Notes under the pieces: model-generated
The model's input: only the letters and a program-made list of their open reading frames with translations
Told to the model about the DNA's origin: nothing
Databases searched by the model: none
Position numbers and translations under genes: made by a program
DNA from: Aquipseudomonas guryensis
Lineage (GTDB): Bacteria; Pseudomonadota; Gammaproteobacteria; Pseudomonadales; Pseudomonadaceae
Reading direction: 5' to 3'
DNA length: 64,000 nucleotides
NCBI RefSeq assembly: GCF_014164785.1
Contig: NZ_JACJFN010000004.1
Span: 124,001 to 188,000 of the forward strand
In this document: piece by piece, positions 8,419 through 20,999 of the stretch
Layout of the letters: each line of letters begins with the position of its first letter
Numbering within the stretch: position 1 is the stretch's first letter

Positions 8419-9186
8419 CTACGCCCTGACCCAGCGCTGCCGCGTCCAGCCACTTAGCGCATCGACGCCGAACACCAGCACCAGCATGGCGATGATCACC
8501 GTGCTGGCCTGGGCCTCCTGAAACAGGCTGAGGCTGACGTAGAGCATCTGCCCCAGGCCGCCGGCGCCGACGAAGCCGAGTACGCTGGCCATGCGGATAT
8601 TGTTTTCCCAGCGGTACAGGCAGTAGGCCAACAGCTGTGGCCACAGGTTGGGCAGGGTGCCGTAGCAGAACGCCGCGACCTGGCTACCGCCCTGCAGGCG
8701 AATCGCCTCGGCCGGTGAGGTCGGGGTGTTTTCCAGCGCCTCGGCAAACAGGCGGCCGAGTACCCCAGCGGTGTGCAGGGCCAGGGCCAGGGTGCCGGCG
8801 TTCGGGCCAAGGCCGGCGGCCAGCACCATTAGTGCGGCCCACACCAGTTCCGGAATTGCGCGCAAGGCATTCAGTAGCAAACGCGCGGCGCTCTGCAGCG
8901 GCCAGCCGAAACGCCCGGCGGCGGGCAAGGCCAGCAACAGGCCGAACACCGCCGCGAGCAAGGTGCCGATGGCCGACATGGCCAGAGTTTCCAGGGCGCC
9001 GTGGCCGATGGCCGACAGGTGCTCGGCGCTCAGGTCCGGGCTGAGAAAGCGCCGCACATAGCCTGCCATCTGGCCCAGGCTGTCGCCACTGGTCAGCGCG
9101 CTCAGGTCGATACCCAGGTAAGCGAATGAGGCGATTACCGCCGCGCCTATGCCGAGCAGCAGCAACAGGTTGATCAGCCGGTTCAT
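8419..9186 (-). CDS. ABC transporter permease, PhnE-like (second subunit), putative selenium-oxyanion uptake
   Basis: 255-residue inner-membrane permease of the phosphonate/PhnE type with about six hydrophobic segments. The EAA-type loop reads AEAIRLQGGSQVAAFCYGTLP, and the C-terminal MASVLGFVGAGGLGQ (after YRWENNI) is the family hallmark. The ATG at 9186 overlaps the TGA of the preceding permease by 4 bp (ATGA), so the longer upstream open frame is not real. It is the last gene of a four-gene minus-strand operon (binding protein, ATPase, two permeases). Substrate is discussed under the binding protein. Confidence 0.88.
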   Translation of the reverse strand: MNRLINLLLLLGIGAAVIASFAYLGIDLSALTSGDSLGQMAGYVRRFLSPDLSAEHLSAIGHGALETLAMSAIGTLLAAVFGLLLALPAAGRFGWPLQSAARLLLNALRAIPELVWAALMVLAAGLGPNAGTLALALHTAGVLGRLFAEALENTPTSPAEAIRLQGGSQVAAFCYGTLPNLWPQLLAYCLYRWENNIRMASVLGFVGAGGLGQMLYVSLSLFQEAQASTVIIAMLVLVFGVDALSGWTRQRWVRA

Positions 9187-10010
9187 GCCAGTCTCCCGCG
9201 CAGCACGCGGCTGAGCTGGTCGGCCAGCAGCACCAGCAACAGGAAGGTCAGCAGCATGCTGGCCACTTCGCCGCCGGCGAACATGCGCATCGACAGGTCG
9301 ATCTGCTGGCCCAGGCCGCCGGCGCCGACGAAGCCCATCACCACCGAGGCGCGGATCGCGCACTCCCAGCGGTACACCGTGTAGGAAGTCAGCTCCGCCG
9401 CGGCGTTTGGCAGAATGCCGTAGACGAACGCCGCCAGCCGCCCGCTGCCAGCTTGTAGCAGGGCGTGGGCCGGGCGCTGGTCGACCGACTCGAAGATTTC
9501 CGCATAAACCTTGCCGAGCATGCCGCTGTAGGTGATGGCGATGGCCAGCACCCCGGCGGTGGGGCCGAGGCCGACGGCGCGGACGAACAGCAGCGCCCAG
9601 ACGATTTCCGGCACGCTGCGCAGGAAAATCAGCAGGCCGCGTACCGGCCAGCGCAGCCACTGCGCCAGCGGTTTGGGTCGACCGCCACGGGAGGCGGCAG
9701 ACAGCGACAGCGCGCGGCTGGCCAGCAGGCTGGCCGGAATCGCCAGCAGCAGCGCCAGGGCCATGCCGGCGGTAGCGATGGCCAAGGTCTGCAGGGTGGC
9801 CTGCAGCAACAGGTCGAGGAATTCCGCGTCATGCGCTGGCGGCCAGAAGGCGGCGACGAAGCGGCCCATCTCGCTCTGGCTGTCGGCTTGCAGCAGCACG
9901 CCCAGGTCCAGCTCGCTGAGCTGAATGCCCGGCCATAACAGGGCCAGCGCCAGCAGGGTGAGTAGCAGGCGGGGCAGGGAAGCCGGATCGCGGGTGTCGC
10001 GGCTTAGCAT
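9183..10010 (-). CDS. ABC transporter permease, PhnE-like (first subunit), putative selenium-oxyanion uptake
   Basis: 275-residue permease homologous to the downstream one: SAASRGGRPKPLAQWL cytoplasmic insert, RGLLIFLRSVPEIVWALLFV segment, and YRWECAIRASVVMGFVGAGG near the C-terminus. About six membrane segments. It overlaps the ATPase stop by 7 bp and the next permease by 4 bp, giving tight translational coupling. Paired, non-identical permeases would form a heterodimeric channel, as in several PhnCDE-type systems. Confidence 0.88.
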   Translation of the reverse strand: MLSRDTRDPASLPRLLLTLLALALLWPGIQLSELDLGVLLQADSQSEMGRFVAAFWPPAHDAEFLDLLLQATLQTLAIATAGMALALLLAIPASLLASRALSLSAASRGGRPKPLAQWLRWPVRGLLIFLRSVPEIVWALLFVRAVGLGPTAGVLAIAITYSGMLGKVYAEIFESVDQRPAHALLQAGSGRLAAFVYGILPNAAAELTSYTVYRWECAIRASVVMGFVGAGGLGQQIDLSMRMFAGGEVASMLLTFLLLVLLADQLSRVLRGRLA

Positions 10011-10801
10011 CGCGGGATCTGCAGGCTCAGGGTCACGCGGGGCGCTGGCGGCGAGAGCAGCTGTTCATTGGCGTACAGGGCATCGAGCTGCGCCTGGTCG
10101 ACTTCGCCGGCAGGGCGGTCGAAAAGGATCAGCCCGTCACGCAGACCGATAATTCGCGGGAAGTGGGCCAGGGCCAGCTCCACCGCATGCAGGCTGGCGA
10201 CCAGGGTCGTGCCATGCTGTTCGGCATGTCGGCACAGCACGCTCAGGGTGTGCTCGGCCAGCACCGGGTCCATGGCCGATACCGGTTCATCGGCCAGCAG
10301 CAGTTCGGGCGCCTGGTACAGCGCGCGGGCGATGCCGACCCGCTGCAACTGGCCGCCGGAGAGCTGCTGGCACTGGGCGAACAACTTGTCGGCCAGGTCC
10401 AGCTTGGCCAGCTCACGGCGTGCGCCGGGGATATCCACGGGATGCAGCAGATTCAGCAGGCTCTTGCCCAGGCTCCACTGGCCAAGCTTGCCGGCCAATA
10501 CGGAGGTCACCACCCGCTGGCGCGCCGGCAGGGGCGGCGCCTGGTGGATCAGGCCGATGCGGGCACGCAGGCGTTGGCGCTGACGGCTGGAAAGCTGCCA
10601 GGGATGCTCGCCAAGCAGCTGAATCTCGCCGCTGCTCGGTTGCAGGGCGCTGGCCAGCAGGTTGAGCAGGCTCGACTTGCCGGCGCCTGACGGGCCGATG
10701 ATGGCGACCCGCTCGCCGGCGGCGATGTGCAAGTCCACGCCGCGCAGGGCGTGGACTCCGTTGCCGTGGCTGAGACGGGCGCCGGACAGGCGCAGGGTCA
10801 T
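10004..10801 (-). CDS. ABC transporter ATPase, PhnC-like, putative selenium-oxyanion uptake
   Basis: 265-residue nucleotide-binding subunit. Walker A GPSGAGKSS (about 37-45), the signature LSGGQLQRV (about 147-155), Walker B LLLADEP and the switch His in ASLHAVELAL are all present, so ATP hydrolysis is expected. PhnC-like features include the N-terminal LRLSGARLSHGNGVHALRGV. It overlaps the binding-protein stop by 4 bp and the first permease by 7 bp. It is part of the 8419-11649 operon divergent from selD. Confidence 0.9.
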   Translation of the reverse strand: MTLRLSGARLSHGNGVHALRGVDLHIAAGERVAIIGPSGAGKSSLLNLLASALQPSSGEIQLLGEHPWQLSSRQRQRLRARIGLIHQAPPLPARQRVVTSVLAGKLGQWSLGKSLLNLLHPVDIPGARRELAKLDLADKLFAQCQQLSGGQLQRVGIARALYQAPELLLADEPVSAMDPVLAEHTLSVLCRHAEQHGTTLVASLHAVELALAHFPRIIGLRDGLILFDRPAGEVDQAQLDALYANEQLLSPPAPRVTLSLQIPRC

Positions 10802-11649
10802 TTCAGCAGGTCGGCGGCGCGGGCGGCGTCCTCGATGCCTTTGTAGTTTTCCGGCTTGGTCTCGATGAAGCGCGATGCCGCTTGAAGGTCGAGGATCGCC
10901 TTGTGTTCCGGGTTGGCCGGGTCGAGGGCGAGGAAGGCGGCCTTGATCTTCGCGGCCAGGGCCGGGTCGAGGGTGCCGCGCACGGTCCAGTTGTAGTCGT
11001 AGTAGATCGGGGTGGTGGCGAAGACCTTGACCTTGCTGGTGTCGACTTTACCGGCGGCGACCAGCTTGTCCCACACGCTGGCGTTGAGTACGCCGCCGTC
11101 GACCTTGCCGGCCTGGACCCAGGCGGCGGTGGCGTCATGGGCGCCGGAGTAGCCGACGCGGCTGAAGAAGGTTTCCGGCTTGATGCCGTCCTGCAGCATG
11201 AAATAACGCGGCATCAGGCTGCCGGAAGTGGAGGACACCGAACCGAAGGCGAAGGTCTTGCCCTTGAGGTCGGCCAGGCTCTTCACGTCCGGGTTGGCGC
11301 TGATGAACTTGCTGGTGAACTGGGCATCCTGCTCGCGCTGTACCAGCGGGATGGCGTTGCCGGTTTTCAGGCGCACCTGGACGAAGGTGAAACCGCCGAG
11401 CCAGGCCAGGTCCAGACGGTCGGTAGCCAGGGCTTCGACCACGGCCGGGTAGTCGGCGACCGGGACGAACTCGACTTTCATACCCAGCTGTTGCTCCAGG
11501 TAGGCGCCCAGCGGCTTGAACTTGCGCAGCAGTTCGGTCGGCGCCTCGTCGGGAATGGCCGAAACGCGCAGCACCTCGGCGGCTTGGGTCAGGCTGGTGG
11601 ACAGGGTCAGGGCAAAGCCGGCGGCGAGCGCCAGGGTACGCTTGAGCAT
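10798..11649 (-). CDS. Periplasmic binding protein, PhnD-like, putative selenate/selenium-oxyanion transporter
   Basis: 283-residue solute-binding protein with an N-terminal signal peptide (about 1-23, TSLTQA/AEVLR). PhnD-family features include the FKPLGAYLEQQLGMKVEFVP region, DLAWLGGFTFVQ, the SVSSTSGSLMPRYFM ligand loop and GAHDATAAWVQAGKVDGG. The family binds phosphonate or phosphite, but a TIGRFAM subfamily found next to selD is described as a putative selenate transporter; the divergent selD-mnmH pair here fits that subfamily. Start at 11649 is supported by a GGAGA Shine-Dalgarno and the signal peptide; the longer frame reading through selD is a shadow. Substrate is inferred from neighbourhood, not proven. 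Confidence 0.82.
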   Translation of the reverse strand: MLKRTLALAAGFALTLSTSLTQAAEVLRVSAIPDEAPTELLRKFKPLGAYLEQQLGMKVEFVPVADYPAVVEALATDRLDLAWLGGFTFVQVRLKTGNAIPLVQREQDAQFTSKFISANPDVKSLADLKGKTFAFGSVSSTSGSLMPRYFMLQDGIKPETFFSRVGYSGAHDATAAWVQAGKVDGGVLNASVWDKLVAAGKVDTSKVKVFATTPIYYDYNWTVRGTLDPALAAKIKAAFLALDPANPEHKAILDLQAASRFIETKPENYKGIEDAARAADLLK

Positions 11650-11743
11650 GGGAGTTCTCCGGTTCAATAGCGGAAAAAACGAGGAAGCGCGTGCGCGCCG
11701 TTGGCGGCGTCTGCGCTCCGACAGGGTAGTAGAAACGGTCGCG

Positions 11744-11784
11744 ATTATATGAGGCGCGGCGGGAAAGGCCAGCTTTGCTAGAAT
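11744..11784. promoter_or_regulatory. Back-to-back promoter region, Se transporter operon / selD
   Basis: On the minus strand a perfect TATAAT (11749 to 11744) points to the transporter operon. On the plus strand an extended -10, TGCTAGAAT (11776-11784), points to selD. Clear -35 boxes are not visible for either. Confidence 0.4.
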
Positions 11785-11820
11785 CGCCGCCCTGTTTTCC
11801 GTTATTGCCGAGAAAGTGCG

Positions 11821-12855
11821 ATGAGCGAGCCGATCCGCCTGACCCAGTACAGCCATGGTGCCGGTTGTGGCTGCAAGATTTCCCCCAAGGTGCTGGAAGT
11901 GATCCTCGCCGGCAGCGGCGCACAGAATCTCGACCCCAAGCTGTGGGTCGGCAATACCTCGCGTGACGATGCGGCGGTCTACGCTCTGGACGACGAGCGC
12001 GGGGTGGTTTCGACCACCGACTTCTTCATGCCGATTGTCGATGACCCGTTTGATTTCGGCCGTATCGCCGCGACAAATGCGATCAGCGACATCTACGCCA
12101 TGGGCGGCGACCCGCTGATGGCCATCGCCATCCTCGGCTGGCCGGTGAATGTGTTGCCGCCGGAAGTGGCCCGCGAAGTGATCCGTGGCGGCCGCGCGGT
12201 CTGTGATGCGGCGGGCATCCCGCTGGCTGGCGGCCACTCGATCGACGCACCGGAGCCGATCTTCGGTCTGGCGGTGACCGGCGTGGTCGAGAAAAAGCAC
12301 ATGAAGCGCAACGACACCGCCACGGCTGGCTGCCAGCTGTACCTCTCCAAGCCACTGGGCATCGGCATCCTTACCACCGCCGAGAAGAAGGCCAAGCTGC
12401 GCGCCGAGGACGTTGGCCTGGCGCGCGACTGGATGTGCACCCTGAACAAGCCCGGCTCGCGCTTCGGCAAACTGGCCGGCGTGCAAGCGATGACCGACGT
12501 CACCGGCTTCGGTCTGCTCGGCCACCTGGTGGAAATGGCTGATGGCGCCAATCTCACCGCGCAGCTCGACTATGCCGCCGTGCCGCGCCTGCCGGGGGTC
12601 GACTACTACCTGGCCGAGGGCTGCGTGCCGGGTGGCACCCTGCGCAACTTCGACAGCTACGGCGAGAAGATCGCGCCGATCAGCGACGCACAGCGCGACC
12701 TGCTGTGCGATCCGCAGACCAGTGGCGGCCTGCTGATCGCCGTGACTCCGGAAGGCGAGGCCGAGTTCCTCGCTGTGGCCGCCGAACTGGGCCTGAATCT
12801 TTCGCCGATCGGTAAGTTTGTCGAGCGACAGACCCACGCGGTAGAGGTGCTGTGA
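11821..12855 (+). CDS. selD: Selenide, water dikinase (selenophosphate synthetase)
   Basis: Makes selenophosphate from selenide and ATP, the selenium donor for 2-selenouridine in tRNA and for selenocysteine. 344 residues, normal SelD length. The N-terminal glycine-rich loop [12 protein letters not shown] (about 11-22) holds the active-site position as Cys (TGT codon), not selenocysteine, followed by the conserved Lys. The N-terminal AIRS fold includes [22 protein letters not shown] and DIYAMGG; the C-terminal half has [11 protein letters not shown] and DPQTSGGLL. It is followed directly by mnmH (TGATG junction), and the only selenium user visible here is MnmH; no selA or selB lies in the window. 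Confidence 0.96.
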   Translation: MSEPIRLTQYSHGAGCGCKISPKVLEVILAGSGAQNLDPKLWVGNTSRDDAAVYALDDERGVVSTTDFFMPIVDDPFDFGRIAATNAISDIYAMGGDPLMAIAILGWPVNVLPPEVAREVIRGGRAVCDAAGIPLAGGHSIDAPEPIFGLAVTGVVEKKHMKRNDTATAGCQLYLSKPLGIGILTTAEKKAKLRAEDVGLARDWMCTLNKPGSRFGKLAGVQAMTDVTGFGLLGHLVEMADGANLTAQLDYAAVPRLPGVDYYLAEGCVPGGTLRNFDSYGEKIAPISDAQRDLLCDPQTSGGLLIAVTPEGEAEFLAVAAELGLNLSPIGKFVERQTHAVEVL

Positions 12856-13961
12856 TGCGCGACAACAGCAGCGACTACCGCGACATCTTCCTCAATGACC
12901 GCCCGATGATGGACGCCCGCGCCCCTGTGGAGTTTCACAAGGGCGCCTTCCCCGGCGTGGTCAACCTGCCGCTGATGAACGACATCGAGCGGCAGAAGGT
13001 CGGCACCTGCTACAAACAGCATGGCCAGGACGCCGCCATTGCCCTCGGCCACCAACTGGTCGGCGGCCAGGTCAAGGCCGCGCGGGTCGTAGCCTGGGCG
13101 GCCTTTGCCAAGGCCAATCCCGAGGGTTACCTGTACTGCTTCCGTGGCGGCCTGCGCTCGCAGATCACCCAGCAGTGGCTCAAGGAAGCGGGCATCGACT
13201 ATCCGCGGGTGATCGGCGGCTACAAGGCGATGCGCACCTTCCTGCTGGAGACTACCCAGCAGGCGGTGGCCGAATGCGAGTTCGTCATCGTCGGCGGCAT
13301 GACCGGCACCGGCAAGACCGAGGTGATCGCGCAACTGGGCAACAGCCTGGACCTGGAAGGTCATGCCAACCATCGCGGCTCCAGCTTCGGCAAGCGCGCC
13401 ACTGGCCAGCCGGGGCAGATCGACTTCGAGAACCGCCTGGCCATCGACATCCTCAAGCAGCGCGCCGCCGGCACCGAGCAGTTTGTGCTGGAGGACGAGA
13501 GTCGCCTGGTCGGCAGCTGCTCGCTGCCCCTGGAGCTGCATCAGGGCATGCAGGAGTACCCGCTGGTGTGGCTGGAGGACAGCTTCGAGGGCCGCGTCGA
13601 GCGCATTCTCGGCGATTACGTGATCGACCTGTGCGCCGAGTTCCTCGCCGTGCATGGTGGCGAGGATGGGTGGCGCCTGTTCGCCGAGCGCCTGTTGCAA
13701 AGCCTGAGCAATATCCAGAAGCGCCTGGGTGGCGAGCGTTACCAGCGCCTGCTGGCGATCATGCAGGCGGCGCTGGCCGAACAGCAGCGCAGCGGTAGCG
13801 TGGATTTGCATCGCGGCTGGATTGAAGGCCTACTGCGCGAGTACTACGACCCCATGTATGCCTTCCAGCGCGAAAGCAAGGCGGGGCGTATTGAGTTTGC
13901 CGGTGAGCAGGCGGCCGTTGTGGCCTACCTGCGTGACCGTGCCCTACGGAGAAAGTCATGA
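12855..13961 (+). CDS. mnmH: tRNA 2-selenouridine/geranyl-2-thiouridine synthase
   Basis: MnmH (SelU/YbbB) replaces sulfur with selenium at the wobble 2-thiouridine of tRNA Lys, Glu and Gln, with a geranylated intermediate. The 368-residue protein has an N-terminal rhodanese domain, with the catalytic Cys in the [12 protein letters not shown] loop (about residue 93), then a P-loop domain with [10 protein letters not shown] (about 146-155). The ATG at 12855 overlaps the selD stop (TGATG); an in-frame GTG one codon earlier is possible. Direct co-translation with selD fits its need for selenophosphate. Length agrees with the family (about 364-370). Confidence 0.95.
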   Translation: MRDNSSDYRDIFLNDRPMMDARAPVEFHKGAFPGVVNLPLMNDIERQKVGTCYKQHGQDAAIALGHQLVGGQVKAARVVAWAAFAKANPEGYLYCFRGGLRSQITQQWLKEAGIDYPRVIGGYKAMRTFLLETTQQAVAECEFVIVGGMTGTGKTEVIAQLGNSLDLEGHANHRGSSFGKRATGQPGQIDFENRLAIDILKQRAAGTEQFVLEDESRLVGSCSLPLELHQGMQEYPLVWLEDSFEGRVERILGDYVIDLCAEFLAVHGGEDGWRLFAERLLQSLSNIQKRLGGERYQRLLAIMQAALAEQQRSGSVDLHRGWIEGLLREYYDPMYAFQRESKAGRIEFAGEQAAVVAYLRDRALRRKS

Positions 13962-14329
13962 CCACGCCACACAGCTTGCTGGACCACGCCGATGCTCAGG
14001 ATTGCACGGTCTACCGTCCGGACGATCTCGACCCGGATGCCGAGGAGCTGGAACTGGGCGATGCACGCATTCTCTTCACCGGCGCTTTCGTGGCGCCGGC
14101 CGACTGGGATGCCCTGGCCCGCGAGGACTACTTCGATGGCCACGAGGAAGAGCTGTTCGTTACCGCGCGCATCGAGAGCGAGGCGGTAAAGGGCACCCAG
14201 GGCTATTTCGTCGCCGAGCCGGGCGACTACGTGGCCGTAGTGGCCGATGGCGAAGTGCAGATGTACTACGTCTATGACCTGGCCGACGGCAGCTACGTGC
14301 TGATCCGCGACGACGAAACGCTGGAGTGA
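13958..14329 (+). CDS. Small acidic conserved hypothetical protein
   Basis: 123-residue soluble protein, strongly acidic (about a quarter Asp plus Glu), with no signal peptide or membrane segment and no motif I recognise. Its ATG overlaps the mnmH TGA by 4 bp, so it is translationally coupled to selenium-tRNA modification, which may indicate an accessory role; that is inference. A TyrR/PhhR gene has no link to it. The region after it (14330-14396) holds only a dispersed repeat. Confidence 0.75.
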   Translation: MTTPHSLLDHADAQDCTVYRPDDLDPDAEELELGDARILFTGAFVAPADWDALAREDYFDGHEEELFVTARIESEAVKGTQGYFVAEPGDYVAVVADGEVQMYYVYDLADGSYVLIRDDETLE

Positions 14330-14340
14330 CTGCTTTTGCC

Positions 14341-14382
14341 CCTTCTCCCCCTCTTTGTTTATGAAGAGTGGGAGAGGGGAGT
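14341..14382. repeat. Imperfect inverted repeat, CCCTCTCCC type
   Basis: CTTCTCCCCCTCTT and AAGAGTGGGAGAGGGG form an imperfect palindrome between convergent genes. It belongs with the copies at 1661 and 16007 and may act as a bidirectional terminator. Confidence 0.45.
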
Positions 14383-14396
14383 CATCAAGCTCCGAG

Positions 14397-15593
14397 TCAG
14401 TTGCACACCCTGGCAATTGCCGCCGCCAGGTATTCCAGGCGCTGTTCCGCCATCCCCGCCACGCTGGCGCGGCCGCTGTTGACCATATACACGCTAAATT
14501 CCTCACGCAGGCGCTGCACCTGTGCCGCGCTCAGGCCGGTGTAGGAGAACATGCCGCGCTGCGCGGCGATGTGCGCAAAGCGTTCACCCAGACCATGCGG
14601 TTGCAGCGCTGCGACCAGGCCACTGCGCAGGCTGGCGATGCGCAGGCGCATGGCCTCCACTTCCTCGGCCCACAGGGCATGCAGCTCGGCGTCGCCGAGG
14701 ATGCTGGCGACCACCGCCGCGCCATGGGCCGGCGGCGTCGACCACAGATTGCGTGCCAGGGCGGCCAGCTGGCTGCGCACATCGGTCAGCTTGTTGCTAT
14801 CGGCGGCTCGCACGATCAGCGCGCCAGTGCGTTCGCGGTACAGGCCGAAGTTCTTCGAGCAGGAGCTGGTGATCAGCAGTTCCGGCAGCTCGGCGGCGAA
14901 CAGGCGCACGGCCCAGGCGTCTTCCTCCAGACCGGCACCGAAGCCTTGGTAGGCGAAGTCGATCAGCGGCAGCAGTTCGCGCGCCTTGACCACTTCCAGC
15001 ACGCGGCGCCAGTCGGCCTGGCTGAGGTCGAAGCCGGTCGGGTTGTGGCAGCAGGCATGCAGCAGCACCACGTCGCCCTGGGGTACATGGGCCAGGGCGG
15101 CGAGCATGGCTTCCACCTGCAACTGGTTGCTGGCGTCGACATAGGGGTAGTGGCTGACTTTGAGGCCGCAGGTGGCGAACAGGGTTTCGTGGATCGGCCA
15201 GGTTGGATCGCTTAGCCATATGCTGCGACCGGGCAGGTTGCGCGCGATAAATTCGCCGGCCAGACGTAGGGCGCCGGTACCGCCGGGAGCCTGGGTGGCG
15301 CCGGCCAGCTCGTCGCGCAGCAGCGCGCTGTCGGCACCGAGTACCAGGCGCAGCAAGTGCTCGCCGAACTCCGGCGCGCCGTGGCCGCCGATATAGGTCT
15401 TGGTCGTTTCGCTATTCACTAGCCGCTGCTCGGCCAGCTTCACCGCGCGCGGGATCGGTGTCAGGCCCTGGGCGTCCTTGTACACGCCCACGCCGAGGTC
15501 GAGCTTGGCCGGGTTGGCGTCGGCGCGGAAGGCGTCCAGCAGGCCGAGGATGGGGTCGCCCGGCACTCGGGCGACGCGGGCGAAATGGCTCAC
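14397..15593 (-). CDS. phhC: Aromatic amino acid aminotransferase PhhC
   Basis: PLP-dependent class I aminotransferase (398 residues) that converts tyrosine formed by PhhA to 4-hydroxyphenylpyruvate. The PLP lysine is in [15 protein letters not shown] (about 247-261). Other fold I residues are seen in [11 protein letters not shown] and DFAYQGFG, and the C-terminal Arg that binds the carboxylate in [12 protein letters not shown]. It starts at GTG, which overlaps the phhB stop by 4 bp (GTGA). Last gene of phhA-phhB-phhC, the order known in P. aeruginosa. Confidence 0.94.
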   Translation of the reverse strand: MSHFARVARVPGDPILGLLDAFRADANPAKLDLGVGVYKDAQGLTPIPRAVKLAEQRLVNSETTKTYIGGHGAPEFGEHLLRLVLGADSALLRDELAGATQAPGGTGALRLAGEFIARNLPGRSIWLSDPTWPIHETLFATCGLKVSHYPYVDASNQLQVEAMLAALAHVPQGDVVLLHACCHNPTGFDLSQADWRRVLEVVKARELLPLIDFAYQGFGAGLEEDAWAVRLFAAELPELLITSSCSKNFGLYRERTGALIVRAADSNKLTDVRSQLAALARNLWSTPPAHGAAVVASILGDAELHALWAEEVEAMRLRIASLRSGLVAALQPHGLGERFAHIAAQRGMFSYTGLSAAQVQRLREEFSVYMVNSGRASVAGMAEQRLEYLAAAIARVCN

Positions 15594-15946
15594 TTACGGC
15601 CCTCGGCAGTGCTGGCCAGCAGGTCGGTGCGGGCGGCCATGATGAAGTCGTTGCGGTGCAGGCCTTTCATTTCGTGGCTCCACCAGGTGACGGTTACCTT
15701 GCCCCATTCGGTGAGCAGGGCCGGGTGATGGCCGACTTCCTCGGCGATGGCGCCTACCGCATTGGTGAAGGCCAGGGCATGGCGGAAGTTCTTGAACAGG
15801 AACTGGCGCTCCAGCTCCATGTGGCCGTCGCGCACTTCGATGTTCCAGTCCGGGATCTCGCGGATCAGTTCGGCCAGCTCGTCATCGCTGACTTTCGGTG
15901 CATCGGCGCGGCAGGCTTCGCATTGGGCTTGGGCAAGGGTGGTCAT
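15590..15946 (-). CDS. phhB: Pterin-4a-carbinolamine dehydratase PhhB
   Basis: Recycles the pterin cofactor of phenylalanine hydroxylase by dehydrating 4a-hydroxy-tetrahydropterin. 118 residues, typical PCD/DCoH length. The active-site signature [20 protein letters not shown] (about 79-98) carries the paired His residues. Start at 15946 has AGAGGAA upstream and matches the usual N-terminus ([18 protein letters not shown]); the longer frame to 15979 adds 11 implausible residues. It lies between phhA and phhC and is coupled to phhC. Confidence 0.95.
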   Translation of the reverse strand: MTTLAQAQCEACRADAPKVSDDELAELIREIPDWNIEVRDGHMELERQFLFKNFRHALAFTNAVGAIAEEVGHHPALLTEWGKVTVTWWSHEMKGLHRNDFIMAARTDLLASTAEGRK

Positions 15947-16006
15947 GTTGGGTTCCTCTAGGATTCGTGGGCAGAGCATAGAAGGTCAGTGGGCTTGCGG
16001 GTCAGT

Positions 16007-16031
16007 CCCCTCTCCCGCGTGCGGGAGAGGG
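16007..16031. repeat. Inverted repeat CCCTCTCCCGC type between phhA and phhB
   Basis: CCCCTCTCCCGC and GCGGGAGAGGG face each other across GT. A second, imperfect GGGAGAGGG...CCCTCTCCC pair continues to about 16083. This lies inside the phhA-phhB intergenic space, so it may affect relative expression. Confidence 0.5.
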
Positions 16032-16094
16032 TTAGGGCGGCCCGCGTAGGGAGAGGGCGCCGTTTGGTTCGACCCTCTCCCCCAGAGCCAAAGC

Positions 16095-16880
16095 CTAAGC
16101 GGCCTTCGGCGGAAACTTCGGCGTGTGCAGGCCCAGGGCCATGGCGCGCTGGACCATGCCCATGATGTCTTCATGGGCCAGCTCGAACAGGCGCTTGAGT
16201 TCCGGCAATACGAAGTACAGCGGCTGCAGGATGTCGATGCGATACGGCGTGCGCATGCATTCCAGCGGGTCGAATGCCTGGTGCTCGGGCGCCTCGGACA
16301 GGCTGTAGACCGTCTCCTTGGGCGAGGAGAGGATACCGCCGCCGTAGATACGCCGGCCCTGCGGGGTGTCGACCAGGCCGAACTCGATGGTCATCCAGTA
16401 CAGCCGCGCCAGGTACACGCGCTGTTCCTTGCTGGCGGCCAGGCCGAGCTTGCCGTAAGTGTGGGTGAATTCGGCGAACCAGGGGTTGGTCAGTAGCGGG
16501 CAGTGGCCAAAGATCTCGTGGAAGATATCCGGCTCCTGCAGGTAGTCCAGCTCTTCAGGCGTGCGGATAAAGGTCGCTACCGGAAACTGCTTGCTGGCCA
16601 GCAGCTCGAAGAAGGTCTGGAACGGAATCAGCGCCGGCACCCTTGCCACGCGCCAGCCGGTGCTGGCTTGCAGCACCTGGTTGATCTCGCCGAGCTGCGG
16701 GATGCGCTCGTGAGGCAGACCGAGCTGCTCGATGCCATCGAGATATTCCTGGCAGGCGCGGCCTTCAATCACCTTTAGCTGGCGGGTGATCAGGGTATTC
16801 CACACCGCGTGCTCGCTGTCCGGGTAGTGGATAAAGCCAGTCGCGTCGGGTTCGCGGGCCAGGTACTGCGTGGTCTTCAT
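16095..16880 (-). CDS. phhA: Phenylalanine 4-hydroxylase PhhA
   Basis: Non-heme iron, pterin-dependent monooxygenase that makes tyrosine from phenylalanine. The 261-residue bacterial form lacks the ACT regulatory domain of animal enzymes. Iron ligands are visible: two His in FHEIFGHCPLL (about 122-132) and the Glu in MTIEFGLVDTPQGRRIYGGG. The substrate-pocket region LIPFQTFFELLASKQFPVAT precedes them. First gene of the phhABC operon, divergent from its activator phhR. Confidence 0.96.
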   Translation of the reverse strand: MKTTQYLAREPDATGFIHYPDSEHAVWNTLITRQLKVIEGRACQEYLDGIEQLGLPHERIPQLGEINQVLQASTGWRVARVPALIPFQTFFELLASKQFPVATFIRTPEELDYLQEPDIFHEIFGHCPLLTNPWFAEFTHTYGKLGLAASKEQRVYLARLYWMTIEFGLVDTPQGRRIYGGGILSSPKETVYSLSEAPEHQAFDPLECMRTPYRIDILQPLYFVLPELKRLFELAHEDIMGMVQRAMALGLHTPKFPPKAA

Positions 16881-16990
16881 CGTCGCCTCCAGCAGGGGCT
16901 CTTGTTGTTGTGTTGGATAACAGATAACCCGTTGGCTGGCCTCGTGACAGGTGGCGAGCAGGCGTATGCGGCGGTTGGCTCAGGCTTATT

Positions 16991-17008
16991 CGTAAAGAAA
17001 TGGTTACG
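16991..17008. promoter_or_regulatory. TyrR/PhhR-box-like operator between phhA and phhR
   Basis: CGTAAA-N6-GTTACG matches the TyrR box layout TGTAAA-N6-TTTACA with symmetric substitutions. It lies 111 bp upstream of the phhA start and 129 bp upstream of phhR, in their shared intergenic region. No convincing -24/-12 (GG-N10-GC) promoter was found for phhA. Confidence 0.5.
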
Positions 17009-17137
17009 AGGTTGGCGATGCGGCGTGTCATCGCCTTGCTGGTTTGCTCTTCTGTCACATATTCTTGACGAATAAAATGTCGCAGCCCTCGCTAATCGTG
17101 CCGCTGCGTCCATAACAAGCCTGACCAGAGCCTCGCC

Positions 17138-18691
<1,554 letters not shown>

Positions 18692-18708
18692 GCGCTGGAT
18701 TGGTACCT

Positions 18709-18727
18709 GTAGGAGCGAGCTCTACGA
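18709..18727. repeat. Truncated REP-type sequence
   Basis: GTAGGAGCGAGCTCTACGA shares the GTAGGAGCGAGCTC core with the copy at 1560; here it lies 17 bp after the phhR stop. Confidence 0.5.
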
Positions 18728-18834
18728 CCTTGGTGCAATAGGCAGTGAGGTAGGGAGGAGGTAAAAAGTCAGGCGTCCGGTTCCTGCGAATCCCGGACGG
18801 CGTTTCTAGCATTCCTCCCCCGGAATGAATTGGC

Positions 18835-18860
18835 AGGCGACCTCCCGGTCGCCTTTTTTT
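18835..18860 (+). terminator. Rho-independent terminator upstream of acsA
   Basis: Arms AGGCGACC and GGTCGCCT around TCCC followed by a run of T. It lies 144 bp after phhR and 126 bp before acsA, so it may end phhR transcripts or act as a leader terminator for acsA. Confidence 0.7.
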
Positions 18861-18985
18861 TGCCTGCAGAAACCCGCCAGGACCTTAGTCGTAGAGCGCT
18901 AAGACCATGGTCGAATGGCCCTACGCGCTGTCCGGGGATACAAAAGGCACCATAGAACAACAACTACCCGCCGAGGTGTTTAGTC

Positions 18986-20941
<1,956 letters not shown>

Positions 20942-20967
20942 TTCGTCAGCTGCCTCGCTGCGTGCAC

Positions 20968-20999
20968 AACCCCGGCCACAAGCCGGGGTTTTTCTTTTC
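20968..20999 (+). terminator. Rho-independent terminator of acsA
   Basis: Arms AACCCCGGC and GCCGGGGTT around CACAA, then TTTCTTTTCT. The remaining gap to aotJ (to 21469) is 528 bp in all and holds the ArgR-like site at 21275-21316, but no gene I can support. Confidence 0.85.

Noticed and set aside
9187..9660. N-terminal extension of the second permease
   Set aside because: Arg/Pro-rich shadow of the first permease; the ATGA overlap gives the real start.
10798..11649. Phosphonate (phnD) or phosphite transporter as the firm call
   Set aside because: No C-P lyase or phosphite genes are nearby, while selD-mnmH are divergent neighbours; selenium uptake is the better but unproven reading.
11650..12837. 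Long minus-strand frame joining the PhnD-like protein to sequence across selD
   Set aside because: It is antisense to a certain gene (selD); the signal peptide and Shine-Dalgarno place the start at 11649.
16881..17137. Sigma54 promoter for phhA
   Set aside because: No GG-N10-GC with reasonable TGGCAC/TTGC context was found on the minus strand.
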